Assembly (NCBI GenBank): GCA_900475325.1
Contig: LS483371.1
Span: forward strand, 310,001 to 374,000
Length of the DNA stretch: 64,000 bases
Source of the DNA: Paucimonas lemoignei
GTDB lineage: Bacteria > Pseudomonadota > Gammaproteobacteria > Pseudomonadales > Pseudomonadaceae
Direction: 5' to 3'
Part shown: piece after piece, positions 1 to 7,418 of the stretch
How positions within the stretch are numbered: position 1 is the stretch's first letter
Layout of the letters: each line of letters opens with the position of its first letter
Program-made: the position numbers and the translations under genes
The notes under the pieces: model-generated
Databases searched by the model: none
What the model was told of the DNA's origin: nothing
The model's input: only the letters and a program-made list of their open reading frames with translations

Positions 1-1
1 C

Positions 2-157
2 GATCGTAAGGACTGGGTCGCAGCGGTATCGCACCTGGAACGAGCCATCGCGCTTTATCCAGAGATCCGCCAGGAAACGCGGCTCGAAGGTGCCCGCAAC
101 GCCTTGAAGAAAGTTGCTGCAGCAGAAGCCGCAGCCCAACAGACACCAGCTGAATAA
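2..157 (+). CDS. Terminase small subunit, gpM-like (C-terminal fragment)
   Basis: Only the last 51 codons are in the window, in frame 2, ending at TAA 155-157. The fragment reads as a helical segment (DWVAAVSHLERAIALYPEIR) followed by an Ala/Gln-rich tail. This matches the C-terminus of P2 gpM, where an alpha-helical AGALAHLQRA segment sits just before a basic or low-complexity tail. gpM is the endonuclease subunit that with the large terminase cuts concatemeric DNA at cos. The assignment rests on this weak match and on position: the next gene is a gpL homologue, as in P2. The N-terminal catalytic part is outside the window. Confidence 0.6.
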   Translation, partial: DRKDWVAAVSHLERAIALYPEIRQETRLEGARNALKKVAAAEAAAQQTPAE

Positions 158-258
158 CCGACTACCACCCCCCAGCGGGGAACTGTGGAAGTGAGTCAGT
201 CATTTATGGCCGTCGACTCACCACCACCAGTTTTCCCGCCCTATTCGAGCGCCCAGCA

Positions 259-720
259 ATGAGCTTTTCAGGTAATCCCACCAAGTTCGTGGAACTGCAG
301 ATCGGCAACGACGGCTTCTGGCCTGACCTGTCCGTGACGGAGTTTCAGAAGGCCTACCGCCTTCCTGGTGAATACCTGGGCGAGCTGCTGGCCGCTGATT
401 TGACCACGGCAATGATCGAGGTCAACAACGACCTGGTCGTTTGCAAATCCCGTTGGCAGTCCGCTGGTGTCTCCAGCTTAGAATCTGCTGACCCTACGGT
501 GCTTCCGGAACGCACATTTCAAGCAGCGACGTACAAGCGCGCAGTGTATTGCCGCGCCAAGGCCAGCCTGCTGACCCAGTTCGCGACCGTGACCCGCCGT
601 GAGAGCGCCGAGAACACCGGCAAGGAACTGCCGGAGCGGTCGGAAGCCTTTCTGGCTTACAGCCAAGAGGCCATTCGTTCGCTGCAGGGCCGTGGCCGCA
701 TCACGGCGGCGCTGCTGTGA
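259..720 (+). CDS. Phage head completion/stabilisation protein (gpL-like)
   Basis: 153 aa, close to the usual gpL length. The N-terminal GFWPDLSVTEFQKAYRLPG and central TYKRAVYCRAKASLL correspond to the P2 gpL features FFWPDI...REAMRL and LYRRAVYCFAKATL. In P2 the protein is added to filled heads to stabilise packaged DNA. The gene follows the gpM-like fragment after about 100 nt without an ORF. No strong Shine-Dalgarno is visible before the ATG, so the start is the longest reasonable one. Its TGA overlaps the GTG start of the next gene (GTGA), indicating translational coupling. Confidence 0.85.
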   Translation: MSFSGNPTKFVELQIGNDGFWPDLSVTEFQKAYRLPGEYLGELLAADLTTAMIEVNNDLVVCKSRWQSAGVSSLESADPTVLPERTFQAATYKRAVYCRAKASLLTQFATVTRRESAENTGKELPERSEAFLAYSQEAIRSLQGRGRITAALL

Positions 721-1160
721 TCAAGCTGCAGGCTTTGACGGCCTATCTCATTGATCGCCAGTTGGTGGCCACCGAGCAGCTCGACAGCTGGTCCGACCAG
801 GTGCAACTGGAGTTGATCTGGAAACCCGACGTCGACGGCATGCGCATGGGCGACATGAACTACGGCGCGACCATCGTCCTGGAGCGTTTCGCTGATCACC
901 CGGCCCGCCTTATGGCGTTGGTTGGCAGTTGGCTGGAGACCAATGACCAGGACCGTGACGGCCTGCCGAATGCGGTTTTCGACGTGACCATGCTCGACAA
1001 CGACCTGGCCGATATCGACATCAAGCTGCAGTTCAGCGAACCGCAGTACCTGACCGAAGATCCGGACGGCGAAATCCACGCCTTTGGTCAGACCTGGTCA
1101 TTTGTCCCGTTTGAACTGTGGGTGGCCGAGAAGGGCGAGGTGACCAGCGATGGCGCGTAG
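717..1160 (+). CDS. Phage tail completion protein (gpR-like)
   Basis: 147 aa. N-terminal features (LTAYLIDRQLV...LDSWSDQVQLELIW) and the central TIVLERFADHPARLMALVGSWL resemble P2 gpR (tail completion; VIVTDFTGDFDLLIVPVLAWL). gpR and gpS together finish the head-proximal end of the contractile tail so that it can join the head. Translation starts at a GTG that overlaps the gpL stop. The 3' end overlaps gpS by 11 nt. The start is the only one that gives the conserved N-terminus. Confidence 0.8.
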   Translation: MIKLQALTAYLIDRQLVATEQLDSWSDQVQLELIWKPDVDGMRMGDMNYGATIVLERFADHPARLMALVGSWLETNDQDRDGLPNAVFDVTMLDNDLADIDIKLQFSEPQYLTEDPDGEIHAFGQTWSFVPFELWVAEKGEVTSDGA

Positions 1161-1830
1161 CACCTTCGAACTCGACATTCGCGGTCTGGTGGGCGCCGAA
1201 GAGCAACTGGCCCTGCTGGATCTGCCCCCGCAATTGCGCCGCCGTTTGCTCAACAACGTGACCAAGCGCGTGCGCAGCATGAGCCGCCAGCGGATCCGCG
1301 ACCAGCAGAACCTGGACGGTTCACCGTTCGCCCCGCGTAAAGGCCCGACCAAGGGCAAAAAGAAGATGGAAGCGGGCCTGGGCAAGCTGATCGAGGTCAC
1401 CCGCGTCAGTTCCGAGGAAGCCGAGCTGGGCTGGCGCAACGCGCTTACCCGGTGGGTAGCCACGCAGCAACACAACGGTGTGTCCGAGCGCCGTACTGCC
1501 GCGCAGATGCGCCAGTGGAACAAGGTGCCCGAAGGCCTGGCTGCGACTGAAAAGCAAGCCAAGCGCCTGCGCCGCCTGGGTTTCAAGACCCGCCAGGCTG
1601 GCAAGAAAACCCTCACACGTCCGTCCGTGGCGTGGATTCAGCAGCATGTGAACTACGCCAAGGCGGGGCTACTGATCCGCATCCTGGACGACGAACAATC
1701 CGAGTCATCTGGTGCGCAAAGCTGGGAAATCACCCTGCCGAAACGTCAGTTCCTCGGCCCTGGCACCGAGTCGGAAACCAGCTCGCTGGTGAACCTGGTG
1801 CTGCAACAAATCCTTAATTCACCCCGTTAA
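1150..1830 (+). CDS. Phage virion morphogenesis / tail completion protein (gpS-like)
   Basis: 226 aa, somewhat longer than P2 gpS. The N-terminal half has the family layout: a short strand (FELDIRGLVG), a helix with PPQLRRRLLNNVTKRVR, then RQRIRDQQNLDGSPFAPRKG, the D/G-S-P-x-A/P-R-K motif of the phage virion morphogenesis family. The basic C-terminal half ends in a PKRQFLGP motif shared with the family (RPFLG-type). It works with gpR in tail termination. It overlaps gpR by 11 nt and is followed after 15 nt by the sheath gene. Confidence 0.8.
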   Translation: MARSTFELDIRGLVGAEEQLALLDLPPQLRRRLLNNVTKRVRSMSRQRIRDQQNLDGSPFAPRKGPTKGKKKMEAGLGKLIEVTRVSSEEAELGWRNALTRWVATQQHNGVSERRTAAQMRQWNKVPEGLAATEKQAKRLRRLGFKTRQAGKKTLTRPSVAWIQQHVNYAKAGLLIRILDDEQSESSGAQSWEITLPKRQFLGPGTESETSSLVNLVLQQILNSPR

Positions 1831-1845
1831 CGAGGCACTGCTTTT

Positions 1846-2964
1846 ATGGCACTCGGTTCAGTCAAAGTTCGTAACCTCAATCTCGGCCAGGGTGTCGTGA
1901 GCGGGGTCGAGCGTTATTTCTTATTCATCGGCGCTGCCGCAAAAAATGCTGGCGGGCTGCTCCCGCTCAATACCGACAGTGATCTGGATGTCGAGTTGGG
2001 CGCTGCTGCCAGTGAGCTGAAAACCCAGATCCTGGCTGCTCGCGCAAATGGCGGTGACAGTTGGGCCTGTCTTGCCGCGCCGCTTGCCTCCGACAGCACC
2101 TGGCAATTGGCTCTGACCCAGGCCTTGCAGACCGGTTATGAGTTCGAAGCGGTCGTCGTCACCACGCCGGTGACAGCTGCTGCCGAACTCTCCGCAATGA
2201 ATGACGCGGCGGTCCTGATCCTGAACACCTACGCCTGTCGTGCGTTCTTCATCGCCGCCTCGGTGGGTATCGACGCAGCGACCCAGACCTGGGCGCAGTA
2301 CGCCTCAGCTCAGAAAGCCCTGGTGCTAAATCTCGCCGCGCCTCGGGTCATGTGCGTGCCGCTCATGCATGGCAATGACCAGGGCGTGTTGGCTGGTCGT
2401 TTGGCTGACGCCTCCGTGAGTGTCGCAGACAGCCCGATGCGTGTGGCCACCGGCGCGGTATTGGGGCTGGGCGCTACTCCGGTCGACGCCGAAGGCGTGC
2501 CCCTGCAGTCGGCCACTCGTTCCACGTTGGACGCAGCGCGCTTCACCGTCACCCAGACCTATACCGGCTACCCCGGCGTGTTCTTTGGCGACGGCAACAT
2601 GCTCGACAGCCCCGATAGCGACTTCAAGGTCATTGAATACCTGCGCATTACCGACAAAGCCGCCCGCGCTGTCAGGCCTTTGCTGATTCGTCGCGTTGCT
2701 GATCGCCGCCTGAACAACTCGGCTAACAGCATGGCCGTGAACATCAGCGCCCTGATGGCCCCGCTGCGGGCGATGGCCAAGTCCACGAAGTTCGCTGGCC
2801 AGGTGTTCCCAGGCGAGATCGAGCAGCCCAAGGACGGCGACATCGTCCTGACCTGGAAGAGCAAAACCGCCGTGGAGGCCTACATCAAGCTCAAGCCCCT
2901 CAACTGCCCGAAAGACCTGACCGCGAACATCGCGCTGGACCTTTCGACCACTGCTACGGAGTAA
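1846..2964 (+). CDS. Phage tail sheath protein (DUF2586-type)
   Basis: 372 aa. I recognise the DUF2586 family, the sheath-type protein of HP1/K139-like phages, by the N-terminal MALGSVKVRNLNLGQG, a long Ala-rich middle, the VTQTYTGYPGVFFGDGNML block and the C-terminal DIVLTWKSKTAVEAYIKLKP. Sheath subunits polymerise around the tube and contract to drive it through the host envelope. The C-terminal half (roughly 230-372) is the part normally conserved in sheath assembly domains. It sits between the tail-completion genes and the tube gene, as expected. The stop is followed 4 nt later by the tube ATG. Confidence 0.85.
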   Translation: MALGSVKVRNLNLGQGVVSGVERYFLFIGAAAKNAGGLLPLNTDSDLDVELGAAASELKTQILAARANGGDSWACLAAPLASDSTWQLALTQALQTGYEFEAVVVTTPVTAAAELSAMNDAAVLILNTYACRAFFIAASVGIDAATQTWAQYASAQKALVLNLAAPRVMCVPLMHGNDQGVLAGRLADASVSVADSPMRVATGAVLGLGATPVDAEGVPLQSATRSTLDAARFTVTQTYTGYPGVFFGDGNMLDSPDSDFKVIEYLRITDKAARAVRPLLIRRVADRRLNNSANSMAVNISALMAPLRAMAKSTKFAGQVFPGEIEQPKDGDIVLTWKSKTAVEAYIKLKPLNCPKDLTANIALDLSTTATE

Positions 2965-2970
2965 CCCCGC

Positions 2971-3423
2971 ATGGCTGCAAAAATTGGCGGTAAGAACTTC
3001 GACATCACCCTGGGCGACCTGACTGTCCACGTCGAAGCTTGCACCCTGGATATCACGGACAACACCGCCGTGGCGCAAACCGGGGGCGTGCCTAATGGCC
3101 ACGTCGAAGGTGACGTTGCCGCTGCAGGTGAGATGGAGTTCGACACCACGAACTTCAATCTGCTGATCGACGCGGCGAAGGCTGCTGGCAGCTTCCGATC
3201 GATGGCGCCATTCGACTCGGTGTTTTTCGCCAAGGCAGGCGAGGAAGAGCTGCGCATTGAGGCCTTCGGCTGCAAATTGCGCCTCTCCAACATCCTGACC
3301 ATCGACCCCAAGGGCGGCACGAAGAGCACCCATAAGGTGCCGTACGACGTCACCAGTCCGGACTTCATCAAGATCAACGGCGTGCCGTACCTGGACGCTG
3401 CTGAAATCGAAGGCCTGATCTGA
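2971..3423 (+). CDS. Phage tail tube protein (DUF2597-type)
   Basis: 150 aa, a small beta-rich protein with little low complexity. It matches the DUF2597 family that follows the sheath gene in HP1-like phages (GGKNFDITLGDLTVHVEACTLDITDNTAV near the N-terminus; DVTSPDFIKINGVPYL near the C-terminus). The role is the inner rigid tube of the contractile tail. Its TGA shares one base with the ATG of the next gene (TGATG). Confidence 0.82.
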   Translation: MAAKIGGKNFDITLGDLTVHVEACTLDITDNTAVAQTGGVPNGHVEGDVAAAGEMEFDTTNFNLLIDAAKAAGSFRSMAPFDSVFFAKAGEEELRIEAFGCKLRLSNILTIDPKGGTKSTHKVPYDVTSPDFIKINGVPYLDAAEIEGLI

Positions 3424-3635
3424 TGGCTTGCCCGTTCGATCGCGCCCAGGCGCTTGAGCAGCGGCAGCGTGACCAGGCTATTGCAGCTCAGCTGGCCTGT
3501 GCGCGTCCGTCCGGGCCAAGCCTCACCCATTGCAAGGACTGCAGCAAACCGATTCCTGAAAAGCGCCAGGCGCTGGGCGGGATCCTGCGTTGCGTGCCTT
3601 GCCAGTCCATTTTGGAACAAGAGGTTCGGCGATGA
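3423..3635 (+). CDS. TraR/DksA-type C4 zinc-finger protein
   Basis: 70 aa. It has a short helical N-terminus rich in Gln and Arg, then a C4 finger with cysteines at about residues 37, 40, 57 and 60 (CKDC...CVPC) and the linker KPIPEKRQALGGILRC typical of phage TraR/DksA zinc fingers. Family members bind RNA polymerase secondary channels, but this copy is too short to have the full DksA coiled coil. A role in late transcription is therefore inference only. It lies between tube and holin genes with overlaps on both sides, so it is expressed with the structural operon. Similar genes are frequent at this place in P2/HP1-like phages. Confidence 0.85.
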   Translation: MACPFDRAQALEQRQRDQAIAAQLACARPSGPSLTHCKDCSKPIPEKRQALGGILRCVPCQSILEQEVRR

Positions 3636-3838
3636 GCTCGAGTCAGGTCGCCCAGGATACTGCAGTTGCGTTGGTGAAAGTCTCACCTGCTATCGGCGTA
3701 GCCGCCACCGGTGTGACCGGCGCCGTCGACTGGTCGGCTGTCGCCTACATGCTGACCGCCTTCTACATGGTGCTGCAGATCCTGCTACTGATCCCCAAAT
3801 ACCGCCAGATGCTGCGCGATTGGAAGGTCAAGGCATGA
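3632..3838 (+). CDS. Phage holin
   Basis: 68 aa when started at ATG 3632, which overlaps the preceding TGA (ATGA). A longer reading from 3590 would add 14 residues and is less likely because it ignores this coupling. Two hydrophobic segments are visible (about 20-33 and 36-55: VAYMLTAFYMVLQILLLI) followed by a basic tail (KYRQMLRDWKVKA), the layout of small holins. Holins permeabilise the inner membrane and time lysis. The endolysin gene begins inside its stop codon, so holin and endolysin are translationally coupled. Confidence 0.8.
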   Translation: MSSSQVAQDTAVALVKVSPAIGVAATGVTGAVDWSAVAYMLTAFYMVLQILLLIPKYRQMLRDWKVKA

Positions 3839-4359
3839 GCCTGCGTAACAAGATCGCTGTCGGCGCGCTGCTGTTGGTGAGCAGCACGTTCACCGCCTTC
3901 CTGGGTAAATGGGAGGGCACCGGCCAGAACGTCGTGTACGCGGATCAGTTGGCCCGTGGCCTGCCGACGGTGTGCAAGGGCGTCACCCGTTACACCAGCC
4001 CGGTTCCGGTCGTGGTGGGTGACTACTGGTCCGACGCTCGCTGCGCCGAGGTGGAACACCTGGTGGTTTCGAAAGGGCAGCTTGCCTTGGCAGATTGCCT
4101 CACGAACCAGGCGATCGGGCAGAACACCTTCGATGCGCTGAGTAGCCATGGCCACAACTTTGGCACGCCGAGCACGTGCGCCAGTCGGGCCGTGGGCCTG
4201 ATTAACGCTGGACGCATCGCGGAAGGGTGCAGGGCTCTGGCCTATGCGCCGGACGGTTCGCCGGTCTGGTCCTACGTGACGTTACCCAACGGTCGCAAGC
4301 AGTTCGTTCAGGGGCTGCACAACCGCCGGATTGCTGAAATGGAGCTTTGCCTCAAATGA
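3835..4359 (+). CDS. Phage endolysin, GH24-type lysozyme with N-terminal signal-anchor
   Basis: 174 aa from ATG 3835, overlapping the holin TGA. The N-terminus (IAVGALLLVSSTFTAFLG) is a weakly hydrophobic Gly/Ala/Ser/Thr-rich segment of the SAR (signal-anchor-release) type. It is followed at once by KWEG with the likely catalytic Glu, then Asp in VYADQ and the Thr in LPTVCKGVT, the E-D-T triad arrangement of GH24 muramidases. The rest (DCLTNQAIGQNTFDALSSHGHNFG...CRALAYAPDG) resembles HP1/P21-type lysozymes. It cleaves peptidoglycan. The SAR topology predicts Sec export and activation on release from the membrane, which makes the holin a pinholin candidate; that last step is inference. Confidence 0.85.
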   Translation: MSLRNKIAVGALLLVSSTFTAFLGKWEGTGQNVVYADQLARGLPTVCKGVTRYTSPVPVVVGDYWSDARCAEVEHLVVSKGQLALADCLTNQAIGQNTFDALSSHGHNFGTPSTCASRAVGLINAGRIAEGCRALAYAPDGSPVWSYVTLPNGRKQFVQGLHNRRIAEMELCLK

Positions 4360-4865
4360 CCATTTCACTGCCGCGCCTTGCCCTGTTCCTGCTACTGGCC
4401 AGCTTGATGGCGTACATCCTTTTCGACCACGTCGCAGACCAGCGTGACGCCGCACGGGGCGAGCGTGATGCCGCTGTGCTCGATCTGGGCACGGTCACCA
4501 CTGAGCGCAACGGTCTGCTGGAGGCAGCGCGGGTCTCCGGCGAGTTGCTTGCTGCCCGCGACACCAACGATTTGAAACACACCCTGGAGCTGAACGATGC
4601 GCTCGATCACAACAAGGCTCTGCAGCGTGACGTTGCTGCTCGCGATAAGCGGCTGCTCATCAAAGCCAGTTGCCCAACCGCCACCGCAATGCCCGCCGCC
4701 TCCGGCACCGCCAGCATGGCTGATGCTGGATCCGCCGAACTCGCAGCAGACGCTCGACCGGATTATTTCACCCTCGTCGACCAGCTCGCCCTAACCCGGC
4801 AGATGGTCCTGGGCCTGCAGGACCACATTCGTAACGTCGTCCAGCGATCGCCCGCGAAACCCTAA
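4356..4865 (+). CDS. Inner-membrane spanin, Rz-like
   Basis: 169 aa from ATG 4356, which overlaps the endolysin stop (ATGA). One N-terminal membrane segment (LALFLLLASLMAYILFDHV) is followed by a long charged helical region with heptad-like spacing (DQRDAARGERDAAVLDLGTVTTERNGLLEAARV...), then an Ala/Ser/Thr linker and a second helix near the C-terminus. This is the Rz architecture: anchored in the inner membrane with a periplasmic coiled coil that contacts Rz1 and fuses inner and outer membranes at the end of lysis. A short lipoprotein gene of the Rz1 type lies within it in the +1 frame. Confidence 0.85.
   Translation: MTISLPRLALFLLLASLMAYILFDHVADQRDAARGERDAAVLDLGTVTTERNGLLEAARVSGELLAARDTNDLKHTLELNDALDHNKALQRDVAARDKRLLIKASCPTATAMPAASGTASMADAGSAELAADARPDYFTLVDQLALTRQMVLGLQDHIRNVVQRSPAKP
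4597..4794 (+). CDS. Outer-membrane spanin lipoprotein, Rz1-like (embedded in Rz)
   Basis: 65 aa, encoded entirely inside the Rz gene in the +1 frame. The signal peptide (MRSITTRLCSVTLLLA) ends in a clear lipobox, ISGC, so Cys at about residue 20 would be lipidated. The mature part is short and proline-rich (PVAQPPPQCPPPPAPP), the hallmark of Rz1. Embedded Rz/Rz1 pairs are well known in lambda and P2-like phages. Automated gene callers usually skip this gene because of the overlap. Confidence 0.85.
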   Translation: MRSITTRLCSVTLLLAISGCSSKPVAQPPPQCPPPPAPPAWLMLDPPNSQQTLDRIISPSSTSSP

Positions 4866-4903
4866 CCCCATTTTTTCACACCCCAACCCTACGGATACAA
4901 CCC

Positions 4904-5194
4904 ATGAGCGAAGTAAACCGCGACATCACCCTGGAATTTGCTGACAAGGAATTCACCTTCCGCATGACCCCCCAGGACGTGACCAAGTACTTCAACAGCA
5001 TGACGAACAGCAACAAAGTCGCGCCGTCGCGCAACCTGTTGATGACCACCGTCGACCAGCTCGAGAAAGCCAGCCTCAAGCCATTTCTGGAAAACCCATC
5101 AACCGTGATGGAGCTGGCCAGCGCACTGCTTGAAGAGTACTCGCCGGACATCGACATCATCGTAAAAAAGCCCTCGAGCACGCTGAGCGACTGA
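4904..5194 (+). CDS. Phage tail assembly chaperone (gpE-like, short form)
   Basis: 96 aa. It has the N-terminal strand-rich EVNRDITLEFADKEFTFRMTPQDVTKYFN and the helical DQLEKASLKPFLENPSTVMELASALLEEY of the HP1-type tail assembly chaperones (Phage_TAC). The gene lies directly before the tape measure gene, the invariant site for this function. Together with the frameshifted long form it is expected to coat the tape measure protein while the tube polymerises. It is preceded by a short gap after Rz. A slippery heptamer lies eight codons before its stop. Confidence 0.85.
   Translation: MSEVNRDITLEFADKEFTFRMTPQDVTKYFNSMTNSNKVAPSRNLLMTTVDQLEKASLKPFLENPSTVMELASALLEEYSPDIDIIVKKPSSTLSD
5164..5170 (+). 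promoter_or_regulatory. Programmed -1 ribosomal frameshift site (A AAA AAG)
   Basis: The heptamer AAAAAAG lies in the zero frame of the tail chaperone as gtA AAA AAG, which is the canonical X XXY YYZ geometry for -1 slippage. The -1 frame is open from here across the chaperone stop to TAA at 5356-5358, just before the tape measure start. Tail chaperone genes of P2 (E/E'), lambda (G/GT) and many other phages use the same device. No attempt was made to model a downstream stimulatory structure. Confidence 0.85.
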
Positions 5195-5358
5195 CCGAGG
5201 ACGGACTTGGCCAGTTGCTGGCCATGACGACCCGCTGGCTACCTGGTACCGAACCCACGATCGAAAACATGGGGTTGGCCAAGTGGCTTGAGGACGAACA
5301 CTGGAGACGCATGGAGATCGCCGTTGCAAACGGGATCGCCTATGCGCTGAACGGATAA
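5170..5358 (+). CDS. Tail assembly chaperone, frameshifted extension (gpE'-like)
   Basis: After slippage at 5164-5170 the -1 frame gives 62 further residues (ALEHAERLTEDGLGQLLAMT...KWLEDEHWRRMEIAVANGIA) and stops 5 nt before the tape measure ATG, making a fusion of about 151 aa. No independent start with a good ribosome-binding site is visible for this frame, so it is best read as the E' part of an E-E' fusion. The RWLPG...LAKWLEDEHW segment looks like a genuine folded domain rather than noise. Confidence 0.8.
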   Translation, partial: ALEHAERLTEDGLGQLLAMTTRWLPGTEPTIENMGLAKWLEDEHWRRMEIAVANGIAYALNG

Positions 5359-5363
5359 ACCCC

Positions 5364-7418
5364 ATGGCTGACCGCAGCGCCCGCTTGGCATTCATCCTCA
5401 GTCTGACCGACAAAGTCAGCGGCCCCCTGGGCAAGGTGAAAACCAAGTTCACCGACCTGGCCACTCAAGGCCAGCAGAACATCATGAAGATGGGCACAGG
5501 CCTGGCTGGCATGGTGGGGGCGGGCGTGGCCATCTCCGAATCACTGGAACCTGCGCTTGAAATGAACCGCGCCCTGGGCGACGTCCGTTCGCTTGGAGTG
5601 GCAGAAGATGCATTGACCGCCCTGAACCGTAAATCGCTGTTGTTTTCCGTGGCATACGGAGAGAACGCACGTGACTTTGTGGCCTCTGCGTACAGCATCT
5701 CCGGCGCAATCAAGGGTCTGACTGGCGATCAGCTTGCTACGTTCACCAATACCAGCAACCTGTTGGCCAAGGCCACCAAGTCTGATGCTGACACCATGGG
5801 TGCTTACGTTGGCACCATGTACAACTTGTTCAAGACGTCCGCTGACCAGATGGGCAAAAGCAAGTGGGTTGAGATGTTGGGCGGGCAGACGGCTCTGGCG
5901 GCGCAGTTGTTCCGCACGAACGGCGCGCAGCTCAAGGACGCCTTCAAGGAAGTGGGTCAGATTGCAACCACCGCCGGTGTCGATATCGCTGAGCAGTTCG
6001 CGGTGATAGGCACCCTGAGCAGCACCATGGAAGGTGGTGACGCGGGCGGTCTGTACAAATCCTTCTTCGAGAACATCGGCGCCGCGTCCGAAAAGCTCAA
6101 GATTAAATTCACCGACCAGAACGACCAATTGCTGCCCATGGCAGACATTCTGGCCAAGCTGCAGGGCAAGTTTGGCGACCTGAACAGCGCGGCGGCTGGC
6201 ACCAAGCTGACCGAGGCTTTCGGTGGGGAAGGGGCACGGGTGATCACTGCCCTGGCCAAGGATACCGACCGCTTCAAAAACGGCCTCGAGCAGTTGGGCA
6301 AAGTCCGCGGACTGGAGAACGCTCAGAAGATGGCTAAGGCCATGGTAGACCCGTGGCAACAGTTCGGCGCAGCCGTTCAGGCCCTGCGTATCGTATTCGG
6401 CCAGTCGCTGATTCCGATGCTCGCCCCGCTGATGGAGAAGCTGACCGGTATCGCCAGCACGCTGACCCGCTGGACCCAGCTGTTCCCGAACCTGACGCGC
6501 ATGATCGCCATGGTCACCCTTGGCATTCTGGCACTGGTGGTGGCGATCGGGGCGCTGACGGTGATCGGTAGCGTGATCGGCATGCTGTCGATGCTGGCCA
6601 GCCCGATCACGTTGATCGTGATTGCGATCGCCGCCCTGGTGATCGGCGTGGGTCTGGGAATTTATTACTGGGACCGCTTGAAGGCTTCGTTTGGCGACAC
6701 GGCCTGGTTCCAGGCAATCGTTGCCATGCTGACCCCGGTCGTGCTGCTGCTCCGGGTGTTTGGCGCAGTGCTCAACGTGCTGTGGGTCGGCCTGCAGCAG
6801 GTCGCGGCGTTTGGTGTGCAGGTGGTCGACTGGCTGTCGCAGATGGTGGGTGTGACCACCTCGGCCAACACGGTGTGGGACGCCTTTATCTGGGGTCTGA
6901 CCAACGTGTCGCCGTTCGCCCTGATCGGCAGCGCGCTCAAGGGTCTGATCCAGCTGCTGAACAAGATCCCCGGCGTGAACATCGATACGACCTTTGGCGA
7001 TATGCCCAAAGTGCCGGAAATTCCGGGCGTGGAAGCGCAGATCCCGGTCGCATCGACTGCACCTGGTACTCAAGCCCCAGTCCCGAGCACGCCTGCTGTG
7101 GACCGAGCCCTGCAGGTGGCCCAGCTGCCGGTGGGTATCCGCCCAACTTTGGCGGCGGTTCCTCCGCTGGTCATGGCACCGGCGCCGACCGAACAGGCCG
7201 ACCAGGCACGCCAGAAGATGGCCGTCACCACCGCGAGTATTTCCCCGACACGCCCGACCGCCGTGCCGCAGGGCGGGTTGCTGCGCTCGATCCAGAACAC
7301 TACCAACAGCCAGACCCAGAACAAGGGCACGCACGTGGAGAACATCAATATCAACACGGCCAAGCCTATGACCCCGCTTGAGATCGAAAACATGATGAGC
7401 ATGGCGGTGAGCGGATGA
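5364..7418 (+). CDS. Phage tail tape measure protein (gpT-like)
   Basis: 684 aa. The N-terminus (LAFILSLTDKVSGPLGKVKTKF) is the conserved start of P2/Mu-type tape measures. The TP901-like core follows (residues about 60-330: ARDFVASAYSISGAIKGLTGDQL, KTSADQMGKSKWVEMLGGQTALAAQLF), then strongly hydrophobic segments at about 375-440 and 460-480, and a Pro/Ala-rich tail ending in ENININTAKPMTPLEIENMM. The length sets tail length, and this is short for a myovirus, so a modest tail is expected. A 4-nt overlap couples it to the next gene. Confidence 0.9.
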   Translation: MADRSARLAFILSLTDKVSGPLGKVKTKFTDLATQGQQNIMKMGTGLAGMVGAGVAISESLEPALEMNRALGDVRSLGVAEDALTALNRKSLLFSVAYGENARDFVASAYSISGAIKGLTGDQLATFTNTSNLLAKATKSDADTMGAYVGTMYNLFKTSADQMGKSKWVEMLGGQTALAAQLFRTNGAQLKDAFKEVGQIATTAGVDIAEQFAVIGTLSSTMEGGDAGGLYKSFFENIGAASEKLKIKFTDQNDQLLPMADILAKLQGKFGDLNSAAAGTKLTEAFGGEGARVITALAKDTDRFKNGLEQLGKVRGLENAQKMAKAMVDPWQQFGAAVQALRIVFGQSLIPMLAPLMEKLTGIASTLTRWTQLFPNLTRMIAMVTLGILALVVAIGALTVIGSVIGMLSMLASPITLIVIAIAALVIGVGLGIYYWDRLKASFGDTAWFQAIVAMLTPVVLLLRVFGAVLNVLWVGLQQVAAFGVQVVDWLSQMVGVTTSANTVWDAFIWGLTNVSPFALIGSALKGLIQLLNKIPGVNIDTTFGDMPKVPEIPGVEAQIPVASTAPGTQAPVPSTPAVDRALQVAQLPVGIRPTLAAVPPLVMAPAPTEQADQARQKMAVTTASISPTRPTAVPQGGLLRSIQNTTNSQTQNKGTHVENININTAKPMTPLEIENMMSMAVSG

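Noticed and set aside
2326..3333. 335-aa ORF antisense to sheath and tube genes
   Set aside because: Shadow frame over two well-supported structural genes.
5541..7334. 597-aa ORF antisense to the tape measure gene
   Set aside because: High-GC shadow reading with His/Gln/Arg-rich composition and no family. The sense gene is clear.
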